The position numbers and the translations under genes are program-made. A DNA stretch of 64,000 bases from Alphaproteobacteria bacterium (GTDB lineage Bacteria > Pseudomonadota > Alphaproteobacteria > UBA8366 > Aestuariispiraceae), in assembly GCA_033344895.1 (NCBI GenBank), contig JAWPMN010000001.1:1054001-1118000 (forward strand), written 5' to 3'. Of this stretch, positions 44,424 through 53,524 are shown piece after piece. Numbering within the stretch: position 1 is the stretch's first letter; each line of letters begins with the position of its first letter. The notes beneath the pieces were generated by a model. That model was not told the origin of the DNA, made no database searches, and saw only the letters and a program-made list of their open reading frames with translations.

Positions 44424-45311
44424 CTATCCGGTGCCGCGCGACAGGGTGAGTGTCGACCACCCGTCGCGCCGGCGCCGACGGATCAGCCTGAGCCCCTGCA
44501 TGCGGTAGGGACCGAGAACCATCGCCTCCTGTTCGGTCAGCAACCCGGACAAGATAAGCCGGCCCCCCGGCGACAAGGCGCGCGAAACGTCCCGCGCCAG
44601 CAGCATCAGCGGCCGCGCCAGAATATTCGCAACAATCAGATCATAAGGCCCCTGCCGTCGGATGGCCGGGTGATTCATGCCCGTTGCCACGGCGAGGCGT
44701 AGCTGCGGCGGGGGCGTCCCGTTCAGGCGCGCATTGACCTGCGCCACCCGGACCGCTTCAGGGTCGATGTCGCTGCCGACCACACGCCGCGCCATGTTCT
44801 GCCGGCAGATGGCCATGGCCAGAATGGCCGTGCCGCATCCGAGATCCAGGGCTGACCCCGCGCGGAACCCCTCTCGCGCGAGGCGGTCGATTTCCATCAG
44901 GCAGCCCCAGGTCGTCGCGTGGGTGCCGGTCCCGAAGGCGGTTCCGGCATTGACCGTCAACGGGATCGACCCCGAAGGAATCGGGCCGTCGTGAAACTCC
45001 TGATGAACGAAGAAACGCCCCGCGACGATGGGCGGGAAACTCTTCTGGTTCTCGGCGACCCAGTCGATATCGGGCAGCGGCGCCACGATAGGATCCGGAT
45101 TCGGAACCCCCGCCTGCTCCGCGGCCTGCGCCAGCTTCGGTGCCAGTTCCGTCATCGGCGGCAGGCCGTCCGTGTAAAACTCCAACGACCAGTCCGGGCC
45201 GCCCTCCCATTCAAAGGCGGCGGTCCCGAGACTGTATGGCTCGACGGCGTCCTGAAACGGAGGCACAGACGCCTCCCCCGGCAGGATCAGAATGGTCTTG
45301 TAAACTGGCAT
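44424..45311 (-). CDS. prmA: Ribosomal protein L11 methyltransferase
   Basis: PrmA trimethylates several Lys and the N-terminus of ribosomal protein L11. The 295 residues have a substrate-recognition N-terminal domain (about 1-110) and a SAM-dependent domain with FGTGTHATTWGCLMEID, LDLGCGTAILAMA (motif I), VGSDIDPEAV and VANILARPL. The N-terminus MPVYKTILILPGEASVPPF is normal for the alphaproteobacterial form. It stands apart from the usual neighbours. Confidence 0.94.
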   Translation of the reverse strand: MPVYKTILILPGEASVPPFQDAVEPYSLGTAAFEWEGGPDWSLEFYTDGLPPMTELAPKLAQAAEQAGVPNPDPIVAPLPDIDWVAENQKSFPPIVAGRFFVHQEFHDGPIPSGSIPLTVNAGTAFGTGTHATTWGCLMEIDRLAREGFRAGSALDLGCGTAILAMAICRQNMARRVVGSDIDPEAVRVAQVNARLNGTPPPQLRLAVATGMNHPAIRRQGPYDLIVANILARPLMLLARDVSRALSPGGRLILSGLLTEQEAMVLGPYRMQGLRLIRRRRRDGWSTLTLSRGTG

Positions 45312-45369
45312 GGCGAAGACTTAGCCCCAGCCGCCCCGCCCGGCAAGCAGGCTGGAACGTCTGGTTGCC

Positions 45370-45759
45370 TCAGGTAGGGGATGGGCTGAACCGCGCCCCA
45401 AGGGCCTTCACGTAGAACCCCAGATAGCCGCGAATACTGGCCATGCCGTCGATCGGGGTTTCGTAACTCCATGCGCCGGGATCCACCACATCGCCCCCCG
45501 GAAGAGTGATCGTCCAATGACTGGCATCCCCCTTGAACGGGCAGTGCGTAACCTTTTCCGCCGGGGCGAGAAGAGAGGGGTCGACGGCATCCCTCGGCAG
45601 ATAGTAGACCGGCGGATAATCAGCCTCTCGCAGGATCAGCGCGGAGTCGGAACGGGCCAGAACAGTCTCCCCGACCGACAGGGTGACCGTGCCCGGCGCC
45701 GCTTCGACCGTGATCGGGTGATTCGGTGTCCCCGCGCGTTCCAGAATTTCGGCCGGCAT
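45370..45759 (-). CDS. DUF427-family protein
   Basis: A 129-residue protein with the DUF427 signature: NHPITVEAAPGTVTLSVGE, VYYLPRDAVD, HCPFKGDASHWTI and PGAWSYETPIDGMASIRGYLGFY. The HCPFKG and AWSYE motifs line a cupin-like barrel. Function is not known. It lies 4 nt after fghA on the same strand, so the two are probably cotranscribed. Confidence 0.93.
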   Translation of the reverse strand: MPAEILERAGTPNHPITVEAAPGTVTLSVGETVLARSDSALILREADYPPVYYLPRDAVDPSLLAPAEKVTHCPFKGDASHWTITLPGGDVVDPGAWSYETPIDGMASIRGYLGFYVKALGARFSPSPT

Positions 45760-45763
45760 GGCC

Positions 45764-46600
45764 CTACCCCTTCAGACGTTCGGCGTGCCAGGCGATATGG
45801 TCGCCGATGAAACTGGCGACAAAGTAATAGCTGTGATCATAGCCGGGCTGCATCCGCAGGGTCAGGGACGCACCGGCCTTGGCGCAGGCGTCCTCGAACA
45901 GGCCGGGACGCAACTGTTCCTCCAGGAAATTGTCGGCGTCCCCCTGGTCGACCAGAATATCGCCCTGCCAGCCCCGGCTCTGGATCAGGGAACAGGCATC
46001 GTGCTCCAGCCAGGCGGCCTGATCGTCGCCGAGATAGCGCCCCAGCGCCTTGTGGCCCCATGGGACCTGCGCAGGCGCAACGATGGGGGAGAAGGCGGAC
46101 ACGGATCGGAACCGTTCCGGATGGCGCAGGGCCAGGGTGAGCGCCCCGTGCCCCCCCATCGAATGACCGGAAATCCCGCGAATGTTCGATGCGCCGTCCA
46201 CCGTCGATTCAACGAGGCTGGGCAGTTCGTCGACGACGTAGTCATACATCCGGTAGTGCTTGGACCAGGGTTGCTGCGTCGCGTTGACATAGAAGCCCGC
46301 GCCCTTGCCGAAATCATACTCGTCGGCCGCATCCGGCACGTCGTCACCGCGCGGACTGGTATCCGGACAGACGATCATGACACCATTTTCGGCGGCCCAG
46401 CGCTGAGCGCCCGCCTTGGTCACGAAATTCTCCCACGTGCAGGTCAGGCCGGACAGCCAGTACAGGACGGGGAAGGGTCCATTCCCCGCCGGGCGGAATA
46501 CCGCAAACTCCATCCGTGTCCCGGTCGCGCTGCTGTCATGCGCATGGACCGTCTGCACCCCGCCGAAGCACTTCCATTCGTTCAAAGCCTCAAGTGTCAT
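45764..46600 (-). CDS. fghA: S-formylglutathione hydrolase
   Basis: FghA hydrolyses S-formylglutathione to formate and glutathione, the last step of glutathione-dependent formaldehyde oxidation. The 278-residue esterase-D-type hydrolase shows LSGLTCTWENFVTKAGAQ, CPDTSPRG, the nucleophile elbow GHSMGGHGAL, a late DQGDADNFL and catalytic His in GYDHSYYF. ATG 46600 gives MTLEALNEWKCFGG, a typical start. Its partner adhC is 2 kb upstream on the same strand, but an oppositely oriented orphan gene and two others lie between. Confidence 0.95.
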   Translation of the reverse strand: MTLEALNEWKCFGGVQTVHAHDSSATGTRMEFAVFRPAGNGPFPVLYWLSGLTCTWENFVTKAGAQRWAAENGVMIVCPDTSPRGDDVPDAADEYDFGKGAGFYVNATQQPWSKHYRMYDYVVDELPSLVESTVDGASNIRGISGHSMGGHGALTLALRHPERFRSVSAFSPIVAPAQVPWGHKALGRYLGDDQAAWLEHDACSLIQSRGWQGDILVDQGDADNFLEEQLRPGLFEDACAKAGASLTLRMQPGYDHSYYFVASFIGDHIAWHAERLKG

Positions 46601-46738
46601 CGCCAAACCTTGCATTTCAAAACCGGGGGGACGTTGACAGTGAAATTGCATATTCGCAAGCGGGCAAGACTACGAGCGACATCAAGGCTAGATTTCCGGC
46701 AGTGACGTTCGTTGAGGTAGCAAGAGCAGAGGCAATCG

Positions 46739-47299
46739 ATGAGACCATTGTTTCAAAAGTTTTGCGGGTTCTCGGCATTCTTGGTGGCGATTGGGGGCGT
46801 CGCTTCCGATAAACAAATGCTGGCTGCCGACAGTTTTGAACCGCATCGACTCGCACAAGAATCGGCCGTCATTCGAGACGACCTAGCCGAAAATGAATAT
46901 ATCTACTTTGTGTGGGTCACCCCTCCAACGATCAACCCAAACGTCGAGGGTTCCGCGTTACTGAAACAGTTCCTTCGACAGTTCAACGTGGTCGGGTTCA
47001 ATCACATCAGGCTGACTGAAGCAGAAGGTATTGCGATCGTTCGCGCCGAGTCGCCAAAATTTCGAACTGCCGAAGGAAAACCAGTTGAAGCTTTTGTCGA
47101 GGCCGAAATGCCGCCAAATCTGCTTGAGAAGGTAAAGCTTATTCGCAGTACCTTCGCCAACAACCTCCCTGAAGTCGGACCTTCGATGCGCTGGTTTTGG
47201 TTCAAGGACCGTGACCTAGATTCGTGTGCCGAAGGCGGCATTTCAATCACGTATCTTGATCGAACTTATGTTTTCGAAGCACCTATGCCAGGATGTTAA
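46739..47299 (+). CDS. Orphan protein of unknown function in a lower-GC patch
   Basis: A 186-residue protein that I do not recognise. The N-terminus (MRPLFQKFCGFSAFLVAIGGVAS) could be a signal peptide. The rest has mixed strand/helix (YIYFVWVTPPTINPNVEGSA; GFNHIRLTEAEGIAIVRAE; MRWFWFKDRDLDSCAEGGI) and ends with Cys. Lines sampled inside it have about 47-50% GC against well over 60% around it, and AT-rich codons are frequent. It is the only plus-strand gene between adhC and fghA. This all points to acquired DNA. AGAGGC precedes ATG 46739. Confidence 0.6.
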   Translation: MRPLFQKFCGFSAFLVAIGGVASDKQMLAADSFEPHRLAQESAVIRDDLAENEYIYFVWVTPPTINPNVEGSALLKQFLRQFNVVGFNHIRLTEAEGIAIVRAESPKFRTAEGKPVEAFVEAEMPPNLLEKVKLIRSTFANNLPEVGPSMRWFWFKDRDLDSCAEGGISITYLDRTYVFEAPMPGC

Positions 47300-47312
47300 G
47301 TGCGGTCGACTT

Positions 47313-47756
47313 TTAGGACGCGGTCGGCAAATCCAGGCTTGATTCCGCGTTCCTGCCTCCGAATTTGGCAAGCGTGCGTTTAGCCATCTCGGGAAGATCT
47401 TCGCGTTGCGCCGAATCAATGGCGGCAAGCAAGGTAGATTCCGCCTTAAGGCAAAGTTCCCGAAGAGGTGCTTCCCGGTCGCCGACGACCCGGGCAACGA
47501 CGTCGGACCAGAATTCGCCGGCCAAGCGCTGTTCATCGGGACCCGAATCAGCGGGGGGCAGTTCACCCCTGTCCCGTACAACCGCGCTCAACGCTTCTAT
47601 GATTTCGTCCCGCTCCGCAGCCCGATTTTCGAGCGCCGCCTTCATTGGGCCGTCCCTCAACCTTTCCGCAGAATCAATGAGGACCTGGCGACAGTCTCGT
47701 GCCGCGACGATCACGTCGTTCAAGGCAGCAATTTCAGGCGGCAGCAGCAGGCTCAT
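47313..47756 (-). CDS. PA2169/DUF2383-like four-helix-bundle protein
   Basis: A 147-residue all-helical protein with EIAALNDVIVAARDCRQVLIDSAERL at the start and repeated Glu/Asp/Arg helices, as in the PA2169/DUF2383 family related to ferritin-like bundles. Few of the Glu/His iron ligands of true ferritins are evident. Its 3' end lies 13 nt from the end of the convergent orphan gene. The start overlaps the stop of the upstream lipid kinase gene by 4 nt, indicating coupling. Confidence 0.7.
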   Translation of the reverse strand: MSLLLPPEIAALNDVIVAARDCRQVLIDSAERLRDGPMKAALENRAAERDEIIEALSAVVRDRGELPPADSGPDEQRLAGEFWSDVVARVVGDREAPLRELCLKAESTLLAAIDSAQREDLPEMAKRTLAKFGGRNAESSLDLPTAS

Positions 47757-48664
47757 AGTCCGAATCCGTTTGGCCGTTCGTAGTCCGCGCGCGGCGGGGC
47801 CAGCACCTTCAGGCGGCCGGGCATTACGGATACCCGCGCCGGGGTTCTTTCCACGATATCGCCGTCCACATTGATTTTCTTTGGCTTGCGTGACCGAATT
47901 TCGATCTCGCGGGCGGTCGCGGTAAAGGCCTCGCCGTGCTGACGAAGGGTGCCGCGCCAGAGCGACGGGAGCAAGCGGAACCAGTCGGTCGTCCGCCGCG
48001 CCGCAAGATAGTAGAGGCGCAGATTTCCATCATCGGGCCGCGCTTCCTCATCCAGGGTGAGGCCACCGCCATAGTGACGTCCGCATCCGACCCCCAGCAG
48101 GGAACATACAACGCGCCGTTCCTCATCCCCGATGGTGAGTTGAAGCCGCAACGGGCGGTGCCGCCGCCAGGCCTCCATCCAGCGCATCGGATAGGCAAAC
48201 CGGCCGAGCAGTTTCTTCGCGCCGTCTTCGTGCAGATCCGCAACCTCGACGCTGATCCCCAGACTGGCGACGTTCAGGAACGGCCTGTCGTTCAAAAGCC
48301 CGATATCGACCTCCCGGACATGACCCTTTGCGACGATCTCCGCCGCCTGATCGGGATCCTGGGGAATCGACAGCGCACGGGCAAAATCGTTGGCCGTCCC
48401 CAGAGGCAGGACGCCCAACGGCTCCGGGCGCTCCAGAAGGGCGGGCAACATGCCGCTCAATGTCCCATCCCCGCCCCCGACAAGGATAGCGTCGGTCTCC
48501 GGCAGGTCACGGACCGTCCTGAGCGCCTCCTCCTGAGAGCCGGTCTTGTGCAGTTCGACGGAGATGCCGCGCGCCTCGACGGCGGCAATGAACTCCGACG
48601 CTCGGGCCTCGGCGGACCGCGCCTTCGCATTTACGAAACAGGCGGCCCGCCGAAGTTCGGTCAT
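47753..48664 (-). CDS. Diacylglycerol-kinase-family lipid kinase (YegS/DagK-like)
   Basis: A 303-residue kinase with the nucleotide-binding ILVGGGDGTLSGMLPAL motif near residue 80 and PLGTANDFARALSIP after it, both typical. The C-terminal beta domain has KPKKINVDGDIVERTPARVSVMPGRLKVL. Such enzymes phosphorylate diacylglycerol, sphingosine-like lipids or phosphatidylglycerol. It lies 24 nt behind adhC and is coupled to the PA2169-like gene. Confidence 0.9.
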   Translation of the reverse strand: MTELRRAACFVNAKARSAEARASEFIAAVEARGISVELHKTGSQEEALRTVRDLPETDAILVGGGDGTLSGMLPALLERPEPLGVLPLGTANDFARALSIPQDPDQAAEIVAKGHVREVDIGLLNDRPFLNVASLGISVEVADLHEDGAKKLLGRFAYPMRWMEAWRRHRPLRLQLTIGDEERRVVCSLLGVGCGRHYGGGLTLDEEARPDDGNLRLYYLAARRTTDWFRLLPSLWRGTLRQHGEAFTATAREIEIRSRKPKKINVDGDIVERTPARVSVMPGRLKVLAPPRADYERPNGFGL

Positions 48665-48688
48665 GGGCTAGGCGTCCCCCGGGGCCGA

Positions 48689-49801
<1,113 letters not shown>

Positions 49802-49924
49802 CTCGTTAAACTCCCCGGTAGGACGTTTGATTTTCGGTTTCGGGGAGACTGCCAGCCGGTCGGAATCCGTGCAAGGCAAAGCTGTCTCTTGGCGGCGGGC
49901 GAAGTCCTTGGCAAGTTATCGGCC

Positions 49925-50971
49925 ATGACCGATCCGTTGAGCATATTCTGGCACCCCGCCGTGTTGGACCACGATACCGGGAATGGGGTTCTGGAAGCCG
50001 AACCGGTGCCCGATCTGGGCATAGCCGAGGCACATCCCGAAAACGCAGAACGCGTACGCAACATCAAGACCGTGCTGGAGCGCGGGCCGCTGTCGGACCG
50101 GGTTCAGTGGGCTGCCGGGCGCCTCGCCACGCGGGAGGAATTGGAACGGTTCCACACGCCGGGTCATCTCGACCGGGTGCAGTCCTTCGATGCGACCGGC
50201 GGGCGGATGACGACGACGACGGTCTTCGGCAAGGGCAGCTGGACACCGACATTGGCGGCGGCAGGCACCACGGTGGCGGCAATGGAGCATGTCCTGGCCG
50301 GCAAAGGTGCCGCCTATGCCCTGGTCCGGCCGCCGGGGCACCATGCCGCGCGCGACCGGGTCGACGGATACTGCTTCGTCAACAATATCGGCGTGGCGAT
50401 CGAACATGCGATCGCAAAGGGCGTGACGAAATGTGCGGTAATCGACTGGGACGTCCATCACGGCAACGGAACCCAGGCCGGGTTCTACGACCGACCGGAC
50501 GTGCTGACCCTCTCGCTGCACATGAACCACGGCGCCTGGGAGGGGGACGCCCATCCGGAAACCGGTGCAACGGACGAGATCGGTACCGGCGCGGGTGAGG
50601 GCTACAACATCAACATCCCGCTGCGCCTCGGCCTGGGCGATGCAGCCTATCGCAAGGCCTTCGACGATCTGGTGATCCCCGCCGTGCGGGCCTATGCGCC
50701 CGAATTGATCGTCGTCGCCGCGGGGCAGGACGGCAACCAGTTCGACCCGAACGGCCGGATGTGCCTGACCATGGCGGGCTATCACTGGATGGGCGCGCGT
50801 GTCAGGGAACTGGTTGCGGAACTGTGCCCGGGCCGTCTGCTGGCCGTACAGGAAGGCGGTTACGCCCGCACCTACACGGCCTATTGCACCCATGCCGCAC
50901 TCAGCGGCCTGATCGGCGCGGATATCGGCATCGACGACCCGCTGGCCTATCTGCCGGATGACGGTCGTTAG
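49925..50971 (+). CDS. Histone-deacetylase-family (class II-like) amidohydrolase
   Basis: A 348-residue zinc amidohydrolase. Motifs are RPPGHHAARD (active-site His pair), VIDWDVHHGNGTQ (zinc ligands), LSLHMN, VVAAGQDGNQFDPNGRM and QEGGYARTY. Bacterial relatives deacetylate acetylpolyamines or other N-acyl amines; the substrate here is unknown. The N-terminus (FWHPAVLDHDTGN) matches the alphaproteobacterial group. It is divergent from adhC and convergent with the WYL regulator gene. Confidence 0.93.
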   Translation: MTDPLSIFWHPAVLDHDTGNGVLEAEPVPDLGIAEAHPENAERVRNIKTVLERGPLSDRVQWAAGRLATREELERFHTPGHLDRVQSFDATGGRMTTTTVFGKGSWTPTLAAAGTTVAAMEHVLAGKGAAYALVRPPGHHAARDRVDGYCFVNNIGVAIEHAIAKGVTKCAVIDWDVHHGNGTQAGFYDRPDVLTLSLHMNHGAWEGDAHPETGATDEIGTGAGEGYNINIPLRLGLGDAAYRKAFDDLVIPAVRAYAPELIVVAAGQDGNQFDPNGRMCLTMAGYHWMGARVRELVAELCPGRLLAVQEGGYARTYTAYCTHAALSGLIGADIGIDDPLAYLPDDGR

Positions 50972-50980
50972 GAAGCGCCG

Positions 50981-51664
50981 CTACAGCGTCGCCAGATAGT
51001 CCTTCAGTTCCTTGCCCCGCTCCGGCGGGAAACAGTCCGGCAGCATCTCTACCCGGTCGATCCGGTCCAGCCGGAAATTCCGGAAATCGTTCCGGAGTTC
51101 GCACCATGCGGTCAGCAGCCAGACCGTGTCGAAGGCGGTCAGCCCGAGAGGCCGGATTCGCCTGTCGCTCGGCCGCCCGTTCAGACCGGTATAGCCAATT
51201 TCCAGCTTGTTCCGCGACTTGACGGCCCGGCGCAGGATGCCGAGCCGGTCCTGCACATTCTGCCCCGCTTCCGACATTCTGCCGGCGCTGAGGGCGAACA
51301 TGCGATCCTGCCGCACGGAACCGCGGTCTGCCTCGGGCACCACCGCCTCCAGTTTTGCCGCGACCCGGCCAGCGGCCTTTCCAAGCTCGGTGTCACCCCG
51401 CGCCGCAACGAGGCGCATGCCGAAGGCTATGGCATCCAGTTCGTCCGCGTCGAAATGCAAGGGCGGCAGGAAGTGGCCGCGCTCGATCTGATAGCCGATA
51501 CCGCCTTCACCGCGGATCGGCGCGCCCATGGCCTGCAAGGTCGCCATATCGCGATAGATCGTCCGCTCCGACACGCCGGTCGCCTCCGCCAGGGTCCGGG
51601 CCGAAACCGGCCGGCGGCTGAGCCGTAGCTGATCAAGCAAAACGAAAAGACGCGCCGCCCGCAC
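50981..51664 (-). CDS. YafY-type WYL-domain transcriptional regulator
   Basis: A 227-residue regulator with a DeoR/HTH_11-type N-terminal domain (RLFVLLDQLRLSRRPVSART...GVSERTIYRDMATLQ), a linker that contacts DNA, and a WYL-type C-terminal domain (LEIGYTGLNGRPSDRRIRPLGL...WLLTAWCELRNDFRNFRLDRI). WYL domains sense small ligands, possibly nucleotides or nucleic acids. A perfect palindrome in the divergent promoter is the probable operator. Confidence 0.93.
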   Translation of the reverse strand: MRAARLFVLLDQLRLSRRPVSARTLAEATGVSERTIYRDMATLQAMGAPIRGEGGIGYQIERGHFLPPLHFDADELDAIAFGMRLVAARGDTELGKAAGRVAAKLEAVVPEADRGSVRQDRMFALSAGRMSEAGQNVQDRLGILRRAVKSRNKLEIGYTGLNGRPSDRRIRPLGLTAFDTVWLLTAWCELRNDFRNFRLDRIDRVEMLPDCFPPERGKELKDYLATL

Positions 51665-51702
51665 AAAGCCCTCTTTCGATTAATCCCTGCCCGGACGCAC
51701 CC

Positions 51703-51717
51703 TGACAGAATCTGTCA
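51703..51717. promoter_or_regulatory. Palindromic operator between WYL regulator and its divergent gene
   Basis: TGACAG-AAT-CTGTCA is a perfect 6-bp inverted repeat with a 3-nt centre, in the middle of the 140-nt gap between the divergent starts. YafY-type regulators are commonly paired with TGACA-type palindromes of this form. TTATAC at 51728-51733 may be a -10 for the plus-strand gene. Confidence 0.65.
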
Positions 51718-51804
51718 CTGCGCTTGGTTATACGGGGCGCCCTGCCGGTACCGCAAGGGACCGCAGCATCCGACCCACAATCGTAGAGTTGAGAGGAAAA
51801 CAGT

Positions 51805-52443
51805 ATGTTGATCGACACGACCCTGCAGGCCCATGCCTTTGAATTCGTCCGTTACAACCGGCTTCCCGAGACGACGCCGGAGGATCTCGCGGCGGCCGTT
51901 CTCGAGTGGCAGGAAGGGTTCCTTGCTCATCAGGACGGTGTCGTTCAGCACGCCTTTCTGGGCAACCTGCGGGGGGAATTCGGCGATATCCTGCTGATGC
52001 GGGACAGCGACGCTCTCGCCCGCCTGGAAGAGCCCTATCAGGCATCCGACTATTCGAAACGTATCTTGAGCCTGATCGACACGAATTCGATCCGCTTCAG
52101 TTTCGGCGCAATACTGAAGGATGGCATTTCGGCGGTTCGGGATTTCACCTGCGTCGAGTTCGGCAGTTTCGCCCTTCCAGCCGACAGCGCGGCAACGGCG
52201 GACACGGTGCGGGCCGCGTCGGATCGGATCGAGGCTACCTATCTGGCGGAGTCCGAGAACACCCGCGAGCATTTCACCGGACAGATGGATGACCGGACCT
52301 ATTGCGAGATCGTGTTCGGCCGGACCCTGGCCGCCACGCGCCGGACATGCCTGGGCTATGTCGGCAACGCGGATTGCCAGCCACTGCTCGACTTGTTCGA
52401 CCCGGAAACGGTCGATCTCGATTTCTGGACGGTGCTCGCCTGA
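51805..52443 (+). CDS. Unknown protein, possible duplicated ABM-like fold; probable WYL regulon target
   Basis: A 212-residue soluble protein. The N-terminal half (FEFVRYNRLPETTPEDLAAA...FLGNLRGEFGDILLMRDSDAL) and C-terminal half (RDFTCVEFGSFALPAD...YCEIVFGRTLAATRRTCLGY) both look like a strand-helix-strand-strand pattern of dimeric alpha-beta barrels, so it may be a fused pair of ABM-like units. I do not recognise a named family. GAGAGGAAAAC precedes ATG 51805. The divergent WYL regulator and its palindrome suggest induction by a shared ligand. Confidence 0.7.
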   Translation: MLIDTTLQAHAFEFVRYNRLPETTPEDLAAAVLEWQEGFLAHQDGVVQHAFLGNLRGEFGDILLMRDSDALARLEEPYQASDYSKRILSLIDTNSIRFSFGAILKDGISAVRDFTCVEFGSFALPADSAATADTVRAASDRIEATYLAESENTREHFTGQMDDRTYCEIVFGRTLAATRRTCLGYVGNADCQPLLDLFDPETVDLDFWTVLA

Positions 52444-52454
52444 GGCGGCGCGGC

Positions 52455-53501
52455 CTATCCCCGGCGGCGGCGACGGCGGCGACCGCCGTCTTCGCCCTCG
52501 GGGGCGCAGGAATGACCGGCATGGCCGTGCATCGGCTTGTCGGTGACGCCGGCCAGCGGACCCAGCTTCTCGACGATGGTCTCCATGGTCGGCGGCTCGC
52601 CCGGCTCGTAGCCGTCCAACGCGTCGCGGATCGCCTTCAGAACAACCCCTGTCGTGCCGCAGCAGCCGCCAATGATGCGCGCGCCGGAATCCCGCGCCAG
52701 GCGGGCATAGTCGGCCATCAGTTCCGGGGTGCCGGTGAAGCTGAACGCGCCGTCCTTGAAGACCGGCACGCCGCAATTGGCCTTGGCGACCAGGATCGAA
52801 TCCGGGCCGACCGCTTCGCGCATGCCCAGCACGGACAGGACGTTTTCCGTCGCGCCCAGCCCGCAATTGGCGCCGATGGCGACCGGGGCGATGGGCAGGC
52901 TGGTCAGGTGGCGGAAGGCATCCGCCGGGGTCACCCCCATCATGGTGCGGCCGACCGTATCGAAGGTCATGGTGGACACGACCGGCAGCCCGGCCTCTGC
53001 CGCGCCCGCAACCGCCGCAGCGCTTTCCTCGCGCGACGAGATGGTCTCGATCCACAGCACATCGGCCCCACCGTCGCGCAGCCCCTTGGCCTGTTCCGCG
53101 AAGGCGGCCTTTCCAGCCTCGAACGTGACCGGTCCGACCGGTTCGAACAGTTCGCCGGTCGGCCCGATGGACCCGGCCACGACCACGGGACGACCCGCCT
53201 TGTCCGCAACGCCGCGTGCGATCTCCGCCGCCGCCTTGCACAGTTCATAGGCGCGATCCTGGGCATCGTGCAGTTTCAGGCGGAAGCTGCTGCCGCCGAA
53301 GGAATTTGTCAGCACGATATCCGCGCCGGCATCGACGAACTCCTGATGCACGCTGGCGACCCGGTCCGGATGATCCACGTTCCACAATTCGGGCGCGTCG
53401 CCGGACTGAAGCCCGCGTTCGAACAGGTTCGTTCCCATCGCCCCGTCGGCGATCAGGTGGCTGCGTTCGGAAAGAAGCTTCAGGAACAGGTTGTCACTCA
53501 T
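52455..53501 (-). CDS. bmt: Betaine/methyl-donor homocysteine S-methyltransferase
   Basis: A 348-residue zinc-dependent homocysteine methyltransferase. It has the HMT domain with DGAMGTNLFERGL at the start, DIVLTNSFGGSSFRL, the first zinc Cys in IGANCGLG and the Cys pair in IIGGCCGTTG. The C-terminus carries a His-rich and then an Arg-rich tail (GRRRRRRRG) as in other alphaproteobacterial copies. The sequence resembles betaine-homocysteine methyltransferases of Alphaproteobacteria; S-methylmethionine is an alternative donor. It lies 23 nt behind metY, which makes its substrate homocysteine. Confidence 0.88.
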   Translation of the reverse strand: MSDNLFLKLLSERSHLIADGAMGTNLFERGLQSGDAPELWNVDHPDRVASVHQEFVDAGADIVLTNSFGGSSFRLKLHDAQDRAYELCKAAAEIARGVADKAGRPVVVAGSIGPTGELFEPVGPVTFEAGKAAFAEQAKGLRDGGADVLWIETISSREESAAAVAGAAEAGLPVVSTMTFDTVGRTMMGVTPADAFRHLTSLPIAPVAIGANCGLGATENVLSVLGMREAVGPDSILVAKANCGVPVFKDGAFSFTGTPELMADYARLARDSGARIIGGCCGTTGVVLKAIRDALDGYEPGEPPTMETIVEKLGPLAGVTDKPMHGHAGHSCAPEGEDGGRRRRRRRG

Positions 53502-53524
53502 AGCGTCATGCCTTCTTCGTTCGA

